A stretch of 64,000 nt of DNA, taken from Rotaria socialis. Lineage: Eukaryota; Rotifera; Eurotatoria; Philodinida; Philodinidae. The notes under the pieces were generated by a model, which was given only the letters and a program-made list of their open reading frames with translations, made no database searches and was not told the origin of the DNA. Below, in pieces: positions 13,011 through 23,883 of this stretch; the stretch's first letter is position 1; each line of letters begins with the position of its first letter. The position numbers and the translations under genes were made by a program. The stretch spans positions 124,001-188,000 of the forward strand of contig CAJNYU010000038.1 in assembly GCA_905331475.1 (NCBI GenBank), written 5' to 3'.

Positions 13011-14208
13011 ATGGCATCATTATCAACGATAACTGAAGACGAAAAAAATCGCTATGTTATTATAAGTTATATGTTTGAATGCGGTAAATAATGAAGATTT
13101 TATTGATTGAAACGAATAAAAATATTTTTCTATCATTTCTTTTTTATATAGCGGCTAAACTTCGATTGAGTATTCTAACAACAGCATCAGCTGCTGTTAT
13201 TTATCATAAATGTTCTTGTTATCTCGAAAAATCAGATTTTGATCAATATGTAAGTTTGAAATATTTCATAGAATTATCTTTTCTTAAAGTACTTCTATAG
13301 ACTCTAGCTGCAACGGCTTTATCCTTGGCAAGTAAATATGAAGAAGAACAAATCAAAATTCGAGATTTAATTAATGTTACATATCGGTAGGTTTTTTGAA
13401 AATACATAGAAGAGAAAATTTTCGTTATCATGCGAATAATCTTAAAGAATTGATAGTAATTACCACGGAAGATCGTTGACATATCATATTGTGCATTTGC
13501 TTTTAACATTTCTGTGGAAATAATTGCTAATTAGGTTCTTATATCTTGCCATTTCACAACAGAACTCTGTTTACAAAAATAACACATCTGCCAGCTCTCG
13601 ATAGATATGGCCGCGTTTAAATCTACTGAATCTTTTGAAATCATTTTAGAACACTTCATCCCAATCAACCATATTTACGTATCTCTCAAGAGTATTATCG
13701 TTTACGCAATACACTGGTAGATTGTGAACTATTTCTAATTCGTATTCTTGGTTTTCACTTTCAATTTAATCATCCAAATAAATATCTTCTTCATTATGTT
13801 GATACATTAAGTAAATGGATGACAATAACACCATCAACGCCAATTAAAAATAATATTAATATAATCGATATTGCAATGTCCATTCTACAAGATACATACT
13901 ACGATTTTACATTAATTAAAGATTTTTCACCGCAACATATTGCGATTGCTATTATTTATCTTGTAATTAAAACTTACGGTTTGGATATACCAGGTGTTAC
14001 TACTGACGAGGAACATATAAATTGGATGAAAGTAGGAGAAAAGAAATTAAATTAGGAAAGTAAAATATTCTTCTTTTATTCATAGGTATTTAGTTCAACA
14101 ATAACTGATGATATTCTCGTTAAAATCATTACTCGAATTAATACTCTTTATAAATACGTTGAACGAACATTAGAGCATTCATCATCAGCAACTAAATCTC
14201 ATTCCTAA
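13011..14208 (+). CDS. CCNQ: Cyclin-Q (FAM58A-type), CDK10 partner
   Basis: Cyclin-box protein of about 250 residues, the same size as vertebrate cyclin Q, the activating partner of CDK10. N-terminal cyclin fold: AAKLRLSILTTASAAVIYHK and LAATALSLASKYEEEQIKIR, then DLINVTYRTLHPNQPYL. Central block: LRNTLVDCELFLIRILGFHF, then FNHPNKYLLHYVDTLSKW. Second fold: FSPQHIAIAIIYLVIKTYGL, then an exon from VFSSTITDDI to the stop. The vertebrate counterparts ([51 protein letters not shown]) align without gaps. Start 13011 is the first ATG; a possible trans-splice acceptor (CTTTTAG, ending 12989) lies 21 bp upstream. A polyadenylation-type AATAAA follows the stop near 14250. Lies 249 bp after the THOC1 stop on the same strand. 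Confidence 0.92.
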
Positions 14209-14577
14209 TGGTTTTGTTTTATATTTGTCTTGTTAAAAATTTCTGTGTCAAAATAAAGATCATATAATAGCAAAATCTTTTTTTTTGTTAGCGAATCAGT
14301 CGAAGATCTTTTAGGAGAAAATAAACCTTCAGCTCCAAAAATACCCTTTACCATAAATGATGAAAACTGCTCTTATCTTTCATGGCAAAACTAAGAAGAG
14401 AGAGAGAGAGAGAGCAGCACGGCTATTAATCAGAAGCGACAAATAATGCTCAACAAAGTTACATAACCAACATAATCAAAATCTCGAAGTAATATCCCAT
14501 GAAATTTCAGCGATGATGGTACTGAATCTTAATTTTAGGTTGAATTGCTAACAATTTATTAATTACCGAATTTTTAG
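14209..14577 (+). other. CCNQ to methyltransferase spacer with (AG)n tract
   Basis: Contains the CCNQ 3' UTR signal AATAAA (near 14250), a pure AG dinucleotide run at about 14397-14414, and a terminal T-tract plus TAG at 14575-14577 that abuts the next ATG. No coding sequence seen. Confidence 0.5.
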
Positions 14578-15602
14578 ATGAATTATATTGCTCGTATTAT
14601 CTGGCTTCTATTGAGCCTATCATTTGGCTTCGCTGTTGCACGCATCCTTTTCGATTGGGGCGCATGTGATATGCAAATGCCATTTATATACAAAAATTTA
14701 ATTTCAGCTTATTTACCTATTTTAAATCCTATTTTTAATGTTCCATACGTGCAAATCAGCAGCTTATCGACATCAGTAGTTGCTAAATTAATATTTAACG
14801 GTTTTCTTTATGCAATTTTCGGCTTTTCCCATACATTTTTTGCGCAAGAATTCGTTCAAGCAGCTCTCGCTCGATTCTTGTTTCCTAAGCAAACACTTCG
14901 AACAGTCTATTGTATGATAGCAACTGTGACCGTATTTATTATTATGGGCTTTTGGCAACACACAGGAATACAACTATGGAATTGGTTACCATCAACAATG
15001 AATAATTATCAACAGCAGCTTGTTTTACTTGTTACACATCATATCATATTTGCACCAGGTAACTGAATTTCAGTTTCTATATCAGTTTTAAATTACGAAT
15101 GTAACAATACCATTTGCGGACGTATAAAGATCGCCAATTTTGAAAAATTGCGATCCTTTTGTGTGTCCAAATGGTATTGTTACACCCCTCGTTTTAATAG
15201 AATAATTAATTCAAAGGATGGTATATCATAATTAAGTTCAATCCATTTGAATTTGGTGGCCTTCAACAAATCTTCAGCAGAGCCGAGAGTGCTGGATGTC
15301 CGTATTCATCGTCGGCTAATTCAGAGACGCGAACAATAGGCATGCCAAATTTAGTAACAAGTGGCTTATTTCATTATTGTCGTCATCCGCTGTACTTAAT
15401 TACTATACTGTCATGGGTACTTACACCTGTTATGTCGCTAGATCGTTTCGTTTTGGTTATCTACACATGCTTATATGCATTAATTGGAATTCCTTTCGAA
15501 GAACGTAAATTAGTTCAAATCTTTGGTCGAGCTTATGTTGACTATCAACAACGTGTACCTGCTATTATGCCTCGTTTTACCTCGAAAACAAAAAAGAACT
15601 AA
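14578..15602 (+). CDS. MddA/NnrU-like membrane S-adenosylmethionine methyltransferase
   Basis: Two-exon gene (14578-15058 and 15217-15602) giving 288 residues in phase. Exon 1 has several membrane segments and FGFSHTFFAQEF, followed by TLRTVYCMIATVTVFIIMGF and W..W residues. Exon 2 opens with WYIIIKFNPFEFGGLQQIF, then SGLFHYCRHPLYLITIL, then IGIPFEERKLVQIFGRAYVD and YQQRVPAIMP. The RHPxY and downstream EE pair are the SAM-binding signature shared by PEMT/ICMT-fold methyltransferases. The HPLY...TPVMS...IGI.FEER...FG..Y..Y...VP order resembles bacterial methanethiol S-methyltransferase (MddA) most closely. Substrate is unproven; nurim-like or another small methyl-acceptor enzyme is possible. 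The gene has its own intron and a 3' AATAAA-type signal near 15775, so it is a resident eukaryotic gene even if ultimately acquired from bacteria. ATG follows an acceptor-like TTTTTAG. Confidence 0.75.
15101..15183. repeat. Hairpin / MITE-like inverted repeat inside an intron
   Basis: An 83-bp near-perfect palindrome fills half of the 158-bp intron of the methyltransferase-like gene. GTAACAATACCATTTG at the left end is mirrored by CAAATGGTATTGTTAC at the right end, and an inner arm (GATCGCCAATTTT / AAAATTGCGATC) continues the stem to a tiny loop. No obvious target-site duplication. Probably a small non-autonomous element or its remnant. Confidence 0.7.
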
Positions 15603-18600
15603 TCATTATTTGTTCATTTGTAGTGCACTCGAATAATTGGCATGTCATACGGCTTGTTCTGCTTTAACGTCGTAGTTTTCAAATGCAATTTTTTTAATAC
15701 TACTTCCCATAGCTTTACATGCTGAATTCATTCTTTTTTCATTCGTACGATTGCAATCTAAATCATGAACAGAATAAAATAAAAAGAATATTGTGCATGA
15801 AGCTTTTTATCTTGAATAATTGCTAAGATAAAAGGAGAGACAAACATTGAGTATTAGTTTAACAAGAATCGAAGAAAGCAAATAAATGCTCCATTTGAAA
15901 TATTTGACAGAGAAAAAAGAAAAACACTGCTTTTTATTAAAAACTTCATCAACATGCTATTGTCACGATAAGAAAAATCATTGATTGACTTCCTGAGCTA
16001 CAAAAATATTCCCTATGCCGAACAAGAATCAATCGGTTTCACATGTTTTAGTTTGAGCCTTGTTGCATTGATGTCAGCCGACTCCCCCAGCTAAGGTTAT
16101 TTTAAATCAATCGAAAGAAAATGTCATATGGACAAGATTGACAAAAAAAAAGAAAGGTAAGATATCGCAGAATAGTACACGTCTTCATTTGGCATTCTTT
16201 TTTTTACTGATCGAATAGTGATTGTCAATAATGATCTATACATTAATTGTGGGGATTTAAGCATAATCGGGTATAGCTAATTGAATGTATTATTGTTCAT
16301 ACAAAACTTTGTATTCTTGTTACTTTTGGCGTTTTATTGCCGACGCAGTATGAATAATAATATTGTTTTGAGATTTATGATTGACTTTCATTTGTATATA
16401 CTATAACTTAGTGTTGGCGATTATGTATGATGAGTTTGATAGAGATAGAGTTCTTCAATATGTTTTTACTCATACGCTCTTTTTTTTTTATATATCTAAG
16501 ATAATACACGGTGATCAGCATCGTAAATGCATACTTTTGCTAAAATTTCCCCCAAAAAGAAATATGAATAGCTCTTAAGCTTTTCAAGAATTTAGCACGT
16601 TTAAAATTTACTCTTGTAAATATGTATGTCGTCACTGTTATAAAGTGTAGAACAAAAAACCCACATTAAATTTCTTCATATATAACAGATACATATTATT
16701 CTCATAAACCCTATGGTAGTTGACATCCGCGGCGCTTTTACAAATTGACGTGCGACTATAAAGATAATGAACCTTTAGGTGGCTTCTGGAAATATTGTTT
16801 TTGTGAGATTTTTTGCCATACTCGATTTAAAATATTCTGTAATTTCTTTTTTCTATGCGCTTTCACGGCAATCGCACACGCACCACTTATGCAATCAACT
16901 TCACAGCATATGCTGGTAAAAAGAAATTCAACAGCAAACAACAACTATATTTCATTTGAGAAGCATCGAAACCTTTCAGTCGAGCAATTTTCTAGTGAAA
17001 TATTCACTTCTTCAGAACGCAAAGGAATTCAACCATAATCAACATCCGACAACGTTATTTTTCGAAGACGAAAGATACTTTTGCACACACTTTTTGACGG
17101 AATTTAGTCATTCAGTGCTTCTGAAATTTTTAAAACATGTTTTCAACATGTCAAAAACAAATATGAACCGAAATGTTTACTTTTTGTGGCTTGATTTTTC
17201 TCTCTCTTCGAGGCGCTTAAATAGTAATAAGACAAAATTCTACCATATTCCATTTCATTTTTAATGTTGTTTTTGACAGAGAGATGAGAATTATATTAGC
17301 AACGACAAAGTTTTGAAAGGAAAAAAAGAAGCGTACCATGACTATTAGCAGCAAAGCTTGAAATTTCCATCGAACGAAATCATCAGTGTGATGTTAGGAA
17401 TCACTTATTTCGTCTACGCTTTGAACTTTAATTTGGTCAATCAATACCGCTCTATTCAAATATTTTTTACGTTCTAAGCCATATATATTAAAAATATGTT
17501 GAAGCTAGGGAATATTTGAAAGATTTGAGTTCATAATCACATATGTATAAAAAGTAAGTAAGCAAATTTTAAGAAATATGATCTCAATTGTATATATTGG
17601 TTAGTATGAGGTAAGTTCTTAGGAAAGGATTTTTTGTAATGAGTTCTGGTTGAGTTGATTGAGACAAGAGGTGCCACAATGAAGCATTTTTCAAAAAACA
17701 AAGCGAAAGTTTTCTTGGTCTAAAAGCGGTCAGATCAATCCTTGACTACGTACCTCTACGAAGACTTTCAGAGACTAGCAAGTTGTCCACAAGTGAAGTC
17801 AACATCCATAATTCAATATTCGAACGTAGTTGTCCGTAGACGTCCAAATCAAGTCAGATTATTCAGAAAGAACAAGATATTATCTACACATTTTCTCTTG
17901 ATTCATGTTATTGACTGCTACTTAGAATTTCGAGTATTTATAGGCCACTGCTTTCTTTTTATCAACATAACGAAGCTCTATGAATAATTTTATTCCTCAA
18001 AATATTATCTCGTTGACGAAGGATTAATATTTCTGTGATGGATATGATTGTTCTTTATGTGAGAATAAGCGTAAGTGAGAATGTGGTCCTCTTTTTCACT
18101 AGTCGAGACTACCTCCATACCATTATATCTAATTACATGCATGCATTCGTTTTGACTAAACAAGAAAAACAATTGATACTTCTTCGTGTAACTATTCCAA
18201 CCCAAATCAGTAAGTACGTTCAGCTTTCAACGGGGCAGTAGCAGGAAAATATGGCAACTCTGGAGAGTATCAATTTTGCTTTTGGTTCTATAGACAAAGA
18301 ACAGCTCAGAGTAAATATGAGTTTTAAATATTCTTTCTTTTCGTGTGAAAATTTTAGCACATTCTGTTTTTCATTTTCTCAACTAAGCACATGGGAAGTG
18401 CCAAAATGGGTAACCGGGAAGATGCTCCTCGGATACTTGCCTCTCAGCAATATTGGCTCTCGAAACAGAGATTCCACATTTTTGTATGATTCATACAAAA
18501 AATGTGAGTGTGTGGGTGAATGAAGAGGATAACCATTTGCCCATACTTGCACTGGCACACTCATACCGATACACCCATACCCTTAAATAAATAAATTTAT

Positions 18601-19334
18601 ATCTTAATCCCGTGCTGATTAGCATTTTTGTTAGATACAGTTAGGGAGCAAGTGTCCTGGCGGCAAGTGACCGGGGAGCATCTTGCCGAGATTCATCAGA
18701 ATGATGTATTTGTATATCATACATAAATGTGACGATTTTTAATATCATATAAAGTGTATATGATATAACAGTTTATACTAATCCTTCAGACCATCTAATC
18801 ATGTCGTTTATGTAAAAAGCGTAAGTTACTATACGTCATGAAAGAGAGAAAGAGAGAGAGAGAGAGGAATACACGAATAACAAGTATGATAGCCAATAAA
18901 GAAAACAGACGTCTTGGTTTCATAAGAGTAAGAAAGTAGTTGCTAAACGGCGTAGAGCTATACAAGTAGAAAGAGTCAGCATAGTTTTGACATTGATGGC
19001 AAACGAACATCCCGTAATCATGCATGCACGATCAATTCAGTCGGCGGTAAGTGAGAGTAGAGAACGACAAATAATCAACTAGGTCGGAGCCGTTACGAGA
19101 AACTTTATGTTTTTACAGGTGCAAACAGCATGAGAGGAAAATTCTCTCTTTCATTCAAATTATTGAAGATGAATGTTGTTTATGACCTTTAAAAAGGAAC
19201 TACACAAAAATATGAATCATTCACTAAACCCAATTCTGACTACTATAACATTCTCTGTATTGCATATGTAATTTTAGATCAATAATCCCTCGATCTGTTA
19301 TGTACATCAGCTTTAAAACTCAGGCGATTTGAAG
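15603..19334. other. Gene-poor AT-rich stretch
   Basis: No ORF here shows domain motifs or plausible splicing to a neighbour; the longest reading frames (for example 16745-17038 and 18251-18523) look random. It holds a small perfect-stem hairpin near 18476-18508 and a GA microsatellite near 18844-18866. It also holds a 21-bp motif at 16101-16121 that recurs at 24675-24695. Confidence 0.5.
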
Positions 19335-22300
19335 ATGAGCCTGCTCAAAGCAGAATCAAGATGGTAATTATTGGCTATAGTATCTAGTTTTTCATGACGA
19401 CGAAGTTTTTATCATTTTTATAACGCAGTCTAACTGATTTCATGACACAAATTGATTTTAAAATAATCTGATCTTATTTCTAGGGCGTACAGTAGTTTTG
19501 GTGTTTGTGCGAATAATAAGAACACTAACGAAAATGAGGATATTGAAGAATATTATCATCAAAAATTTATGATGCGGCTTAATCGTGAGAAAAACGTCAC
19601 TTATGAGACGAAAGTATCAAAGCCAACAAGAGTAAAAAAGAAACAAAGCCCTCAACATCATCAACGGTCTTACAGTTCAAGAGGCGAAAGTAAAAACGGG
19701 TTGAGGATTGATGCATATGAAAAACTACCAATAGACCGACCACTTACCGCACCCATGATACGAAGGTATGTGCTTGAATATTTCCACTCTGAAAAATAGT
19801 TTTCAGAAAAATGAGCTCTATCCACATTAGTCTATCCTTAATTAGATCTGTTATAAATATGTAGCTTAACTTTCAAGCTAAAAACGTTAGATTCTCTGCA
19901 TAGGAGAATGAAAAGCAGTTCTCTCAATCAGTGTTCCTGATAAACACATACATAGAAGATTGATAACTTGTTCAGTATGTGCCTCTTCTTTACTTAGTTC
20001 AGTACGTGCACGTCGTCGAAATATTTTATCAATCGATGTTTTCTTTTCTATTAGGAACAGTCTTCGACCAAAGAATTTCCTCGTTCGAGTCTTCCCAAAT
20101 GGTGATTACAGTCGATTTGCCTATTGTGCTTCATGTAGTATGAATCTAGTAAGAAAAACATGATAAAATTACATGCTATACGACTAGTATTGCTTTTGTA
20201 TCGAAATATATGCTTTTGTTATTTTTTTTTCTACGTAAGATATTGACAGAGGCTACACGCAAGCTACAGCTGATTAAGCCAGCACGACGTCTATTCGGTC
20301 CAACGGGACACGAAATTTTGCGAAGCGAAGATATTAAACGTGACTTGGACTACTTTGTATCATGGGGAGAGAATTATATGCGTCCATCGAAAGCAATTAA
20401 ACGTAGGTCAATACTGATATTAGGTGTCTAGGCGTGTTCTAAAATCGTTGCAATCAGCTATTTTGACGGTTATTGTTTTGGAGTTAGATCAAAAAAATTG
20501 AACTAACAAATTATTTATGTTTGAATATTTTTGAAAATGAGATCAGAGTCATCTATTATAATCCGAAAAGCATCTGCTACTCCAAGAATTTCGAAATCAT
20601 TTTCTATAGAAGACGAAATTTTTTTATAATGTATTTCTATCTATATAGATCATCTTATGTGTCGGAAATCTACAGTATGGACAATGGATGGTGTCGAAAT
20701 TAGATATCGAAGGCGTCTTAGCACTCGTAAGTTAAAATAAATGCTTAACATATATTATCACAAACGATTCTATCAGTTTGAGTTAATATTAAAAGAACGT
20801 TCTGATACTTACCCGCAGTCATACTTATTATCTTCCGTTCTCCAACTGAATTCACTCTTCTACCTTATTCTTCAGTCTAAATTATCTTTCTTTCACAAAT
20901 AGTCCTTACTCACGTTATATAATAGTTTAAATTGATAAATAGCTTAAAATATTCTATCGTCAAGCTTTGACTTTCATGTTAAAATAAAAAAGTTTTTTTT
21001 CTTGTTGTAAGTGATTTGAACGATCATGTAGATCGGTAATATAAAACAAAAGTAGAATCATAGAAGGTAGGAGGTATATTTTATTTGCTTTTCTACAAGA
21101 AACTGAACTTGCATGACTCGTACAATAGTCACAAGTCTTGTATATCAGTTTTTAGTGAATAATTCATATTTGAAAAAAAAACAAATTTTATCACGAACAT
21201 GAGTATTGTTAGCAAAAACAACATTGAACCACTTTTCAATTGGCAAATAATCAGTCATCTTAGAAGGTGAAATTTCACACTCTAAATTAATTCCTAGCAT
21301 AGCTATATCTATACAGCGGTGAAAAATTGAAAAACTCAATAGATCGCAATCGCTCAAATTTATATCTTATCATTCATCTATTTCAGAGTCATCGATCAGT
21401 GATGACAATAGCACATCTAGTGGTCGAACCAGCTCGTCCTCTACCATTTTCAGAAGGCCTGAACCTTTTAAGCGACCAATAACGCCCAAGCGAAAATTGA
21501 AACCTATCAGTACTCAAACGGATCCAATGCAACTATCACCAGTAATACAGCCACCTGTGAAGCTGCAGAGTGTAAATACACAAACTGATCTACCAGCATT
21601 AATAGCACCAGCTGCAAAGCTGAAAAGTGTAGATACACAAACTAGTCTGTCACCAGTTGCGAAACCGAATATTGTAGATACACAAACTGGCAAGGTGTCG
21701 CCAACTAGTATGAAGGCTACTGACACACAAACAGATATTGTGTTAACACCAATTCTTAAGAATACAGATTCACAAACTGATAAAATCTCAAAAATAGATA
21801 TGGAACCTGTAGATACACAAACGGATGAGATACCAAAATTAGAACTTGAAACGGCCGATACACAAACTGACGGGATGTCACCAATAGAAATGAAGATTGC
21901 TGACACACAAACTGACGGGATGTCACCAATAGAAATGAAGATTGCTGACACACAAACTGGCGAGATGCCACTAATAGAAATGAAGACTGCTGACACACAA
22001 ACTGACGGGGTACCACCAATACAAGTGAAAACTCCTGACACACAAACTGACGGGGTACCACCAATACAAGCGAAAAATCCTGACACACAAACTGACGGGA
22101 TGCCACCAATAGAAATGAAGACTGCTGACACACAAACTGACGGGATACCACCAATACAAACGAAAAATCCTGACACACAGACTGATGGGATACCACCAAT
22201 AGAAATGAAGACTGCTGGCACACAAACATCAGAAATTAAGGCCGGAGGTAAAGGATCCAGTAAAGTAGATATCATAACGCCATATCCAATCAAAAAGAGA

Positions 22301-23122
22301 CGGGATCGTACACCAACAAATGAAGCTACCGGTTTGCTAACACCTATTGATAAAGACCGAGAAACAAGACGGAAGCGATATTATGATGAAATTCAAACTG
22401 GTCAAGTTATTCTGCCACCAGATGTGGGACAGCCGTAAGTTAAAGTATTTGAATGCGTTTGATTAAGATATGATCATTGATTATCGAAAAACTTTTACAC
22501 CATTTTATATATCAGCATATTGTTGTGTCTCTGATAGAAAAATTCGAGCTTTGATCGAATAAATATATTTGTACAATAACGATTATATGACTTTGGTCCT
22601 TTTCTGAGCTGAGGTAACAAAACTGTACGTTTATCACTAGAAACAGGTGAAAGTATATCAGGAGCTTGCCTTCAGAACGTTGTGAATGATAAAAATTAGA
22701 ACAATGAAAATCTTCATTGAGTGTTACTGATGTCTATCAATACAGAGTCCGCTTTTTAATTTTTATAATTACATGTGTTTTATTTTTAACTGTTATATAG
22801 TACTCCAATCTATTTCCGTCCAACTCCAACGACCAACTTTCGTGTTAGAGTATATCGCAATGGTGATCGCAGTCGATATGCTTATTGCAAATCGTGTTCG
22901 ATGGATATTGTAAGATGCTCGTCCGCTTACTTCGGATTTCTTTTAAATTTCCCTCCTGAATTCTAGCTATTTGCAGCTGCAACAGACAAATTACAGATGC
23001 CAACGCGTGCTCGGCGTTTGTTTGATGTGAATGGAATCGAAATTTATCATAGTAATCAAATACGACGTGGTCAAGATTATTTTGTGTCATCCGGAGCCAA
23101 CTATGCAACACCCTCAAATTAA
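19335..23122 (+). CDS. Two-doublecortin-domain protein with a 16-copy TQT (LC8-type) array
   Basis: Eight exons, all in phase: 19335-19363, 19484-19765, 20055-20148, 20240-20402, 20649-20726, 21387-22434, 22801-22909 and 22967-23122. They give 652 residues starting MSLLKAESRW. Doublecortin domain 1 spans about residues 104-189 (FLVRVFPNGDYSRFAYC, then ATRKLQLIKPARRLFGPTG, then DYFVSWGENY). Domain 2 spans about 565-652 (FRVRVYRNGDRSRYAYC, then ARRLFDVNGIEI, then DYFVSSGANY). Such domains bind microtubules. Residues about 257-498 carry sixteen TQT/SQT motifs, mostly K-x-x-DTQTD, the consensus recognised by dynein light chain LC8. A basic linker (KKRRDR, RRKRYYDE) follows. I know no named orthologue with this layout; doublecortin-domain ciliary proteins are the nearest class. 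Function as a microtubule/LC8 scaffold is inference. Confidence 0.85.
21857..22233 (+). repeat. 45-bp coding tandem repeat (DTQTDGxxPIxxKxx)
   Basis: Eight consecutive 45-bp units start at 21857, 21902, 21947, 21992, 22037, 22082, 22127 and 22172, with a partial ninth at 22217. Each encodes a 15-residue unit DTQTDGMSPIEMKIA or a close variant. Two alternating subtypes (PPIEMKTA and PPIQxKNP) suggest duplication of dimers. Irregularly spaced older TQT motifs precede it from 21509. Confidence 0.9.
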
Positions 23123-23653
23123 CTAAAATATGTCTTTGATAAGATCAACGAACTCTAGTAGCTGTGATCGCATTTTTACCAACGAGTGAATATTCGTCTT
23201 TACTATACAAGAACATTATTATAAATTTTACACTTGAAATTTATGTTACTCTAAAGAAAAAGAAAATAATTAGCGTATTAAAGTATCATTTTTAATTGGT
23301 AACTATAAGAAATTCTGCAATAATTTCATCGAATTAACTGTTGTTCAAAAGAAATGTCGTTAGGACAATAAAAATAAATGGTCAGATTAATGAATCTTTT
23401 TTGTTAGTCGACAGCGTTATAAATTTGGCTCTTCAACTGTATAAAAGAGCCTATTGACCCACTCGGAAAATCTCCTATATATAATCCTGAAATAAAATGA
23501 AAATTGTATCAAGCACTTTAGAGATGAGCAAACTAATGAAATCGATAAGAAAAAGCATACTTCCGAATAAATTTGATCGAAGATTTTTGTGCATGGCCAC
23601 CTGAAAGACACATGGTTGTAAACGATTGTTTCAGTTAATATTTTCGCCGTTTG
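23123..23653. other. Intergenic, 3' flank of the doublecortin gene
   Basis: AT-rich; an AATAAA-type signal near 23370 is the only feature I can point to. No coding sequence recognised. Confidence 0.4.
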
Positions 23654-23883
23654 GTATACACCGTAGTACGACCGTATCCGGTCGGATACTCAATGTTTTG
23701 ATCGTATTGTGGCCGTGCTTAGCCGTTTACGGCACGGCACGGCACGACAAAATACGACCGTAATATGGTGCATGCCAAATGTTAACTAACGGCGACTTAC
23801 GGTCGGAAATGGCAAGAAACGATAGTATACGTTAGCGTTTTCGGTCGTTTCTGGCCGCCGTAATGCTCGACCTGGGTGTATAC
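23654..23883. repeat. Candidate MITE with GTATACACC terminal inverted repeats
   Basis: A 230-bp island clearly richer in G and C than its surroundings. It is bounded by GTATACACC at 23654-23662 and its exact reverse complement GGTGTATAC at 23875-23883. Inside, the octamer CGACCGTA and its reverse complement recur several times, with CGGCAC iterations near 23730. No ORF. The composition jump plus exact termini suggest a non-autonomous DNA transposon; a target-site duplication is not evident. Confidence 0.6.

Noticed and set aside
14397..14414. AG repeat upstream of the methyltransferase-like gene as a GAGA-type regulatory site
   Set aside because: Simple dinucleotide runs occur elsewhere in the window (18844-18866), and nothing ties this one to regulation.
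16745..17038. 97-codon ORF with a hydrophobic stretch resembling a signal peptide
   Set aside because: No homology, no plausible splicing partner, and overlapping ORFs on the other strand are equally long; consistent with chance.
18251..18523. 90-codon ORF in the 15.6-19.3 kb gap
   Set aside because: Composition and lack of motifs or splice context do not distinguish it from random open sequence.
21514..22293. A 259-codon minus-strand ORF and other long minus frames across the doublecortin repeat
   Set aside because: They are antisense shadows of the 45-bp coding repeat; the plus-strand frame splices in phase with exons on both sides.
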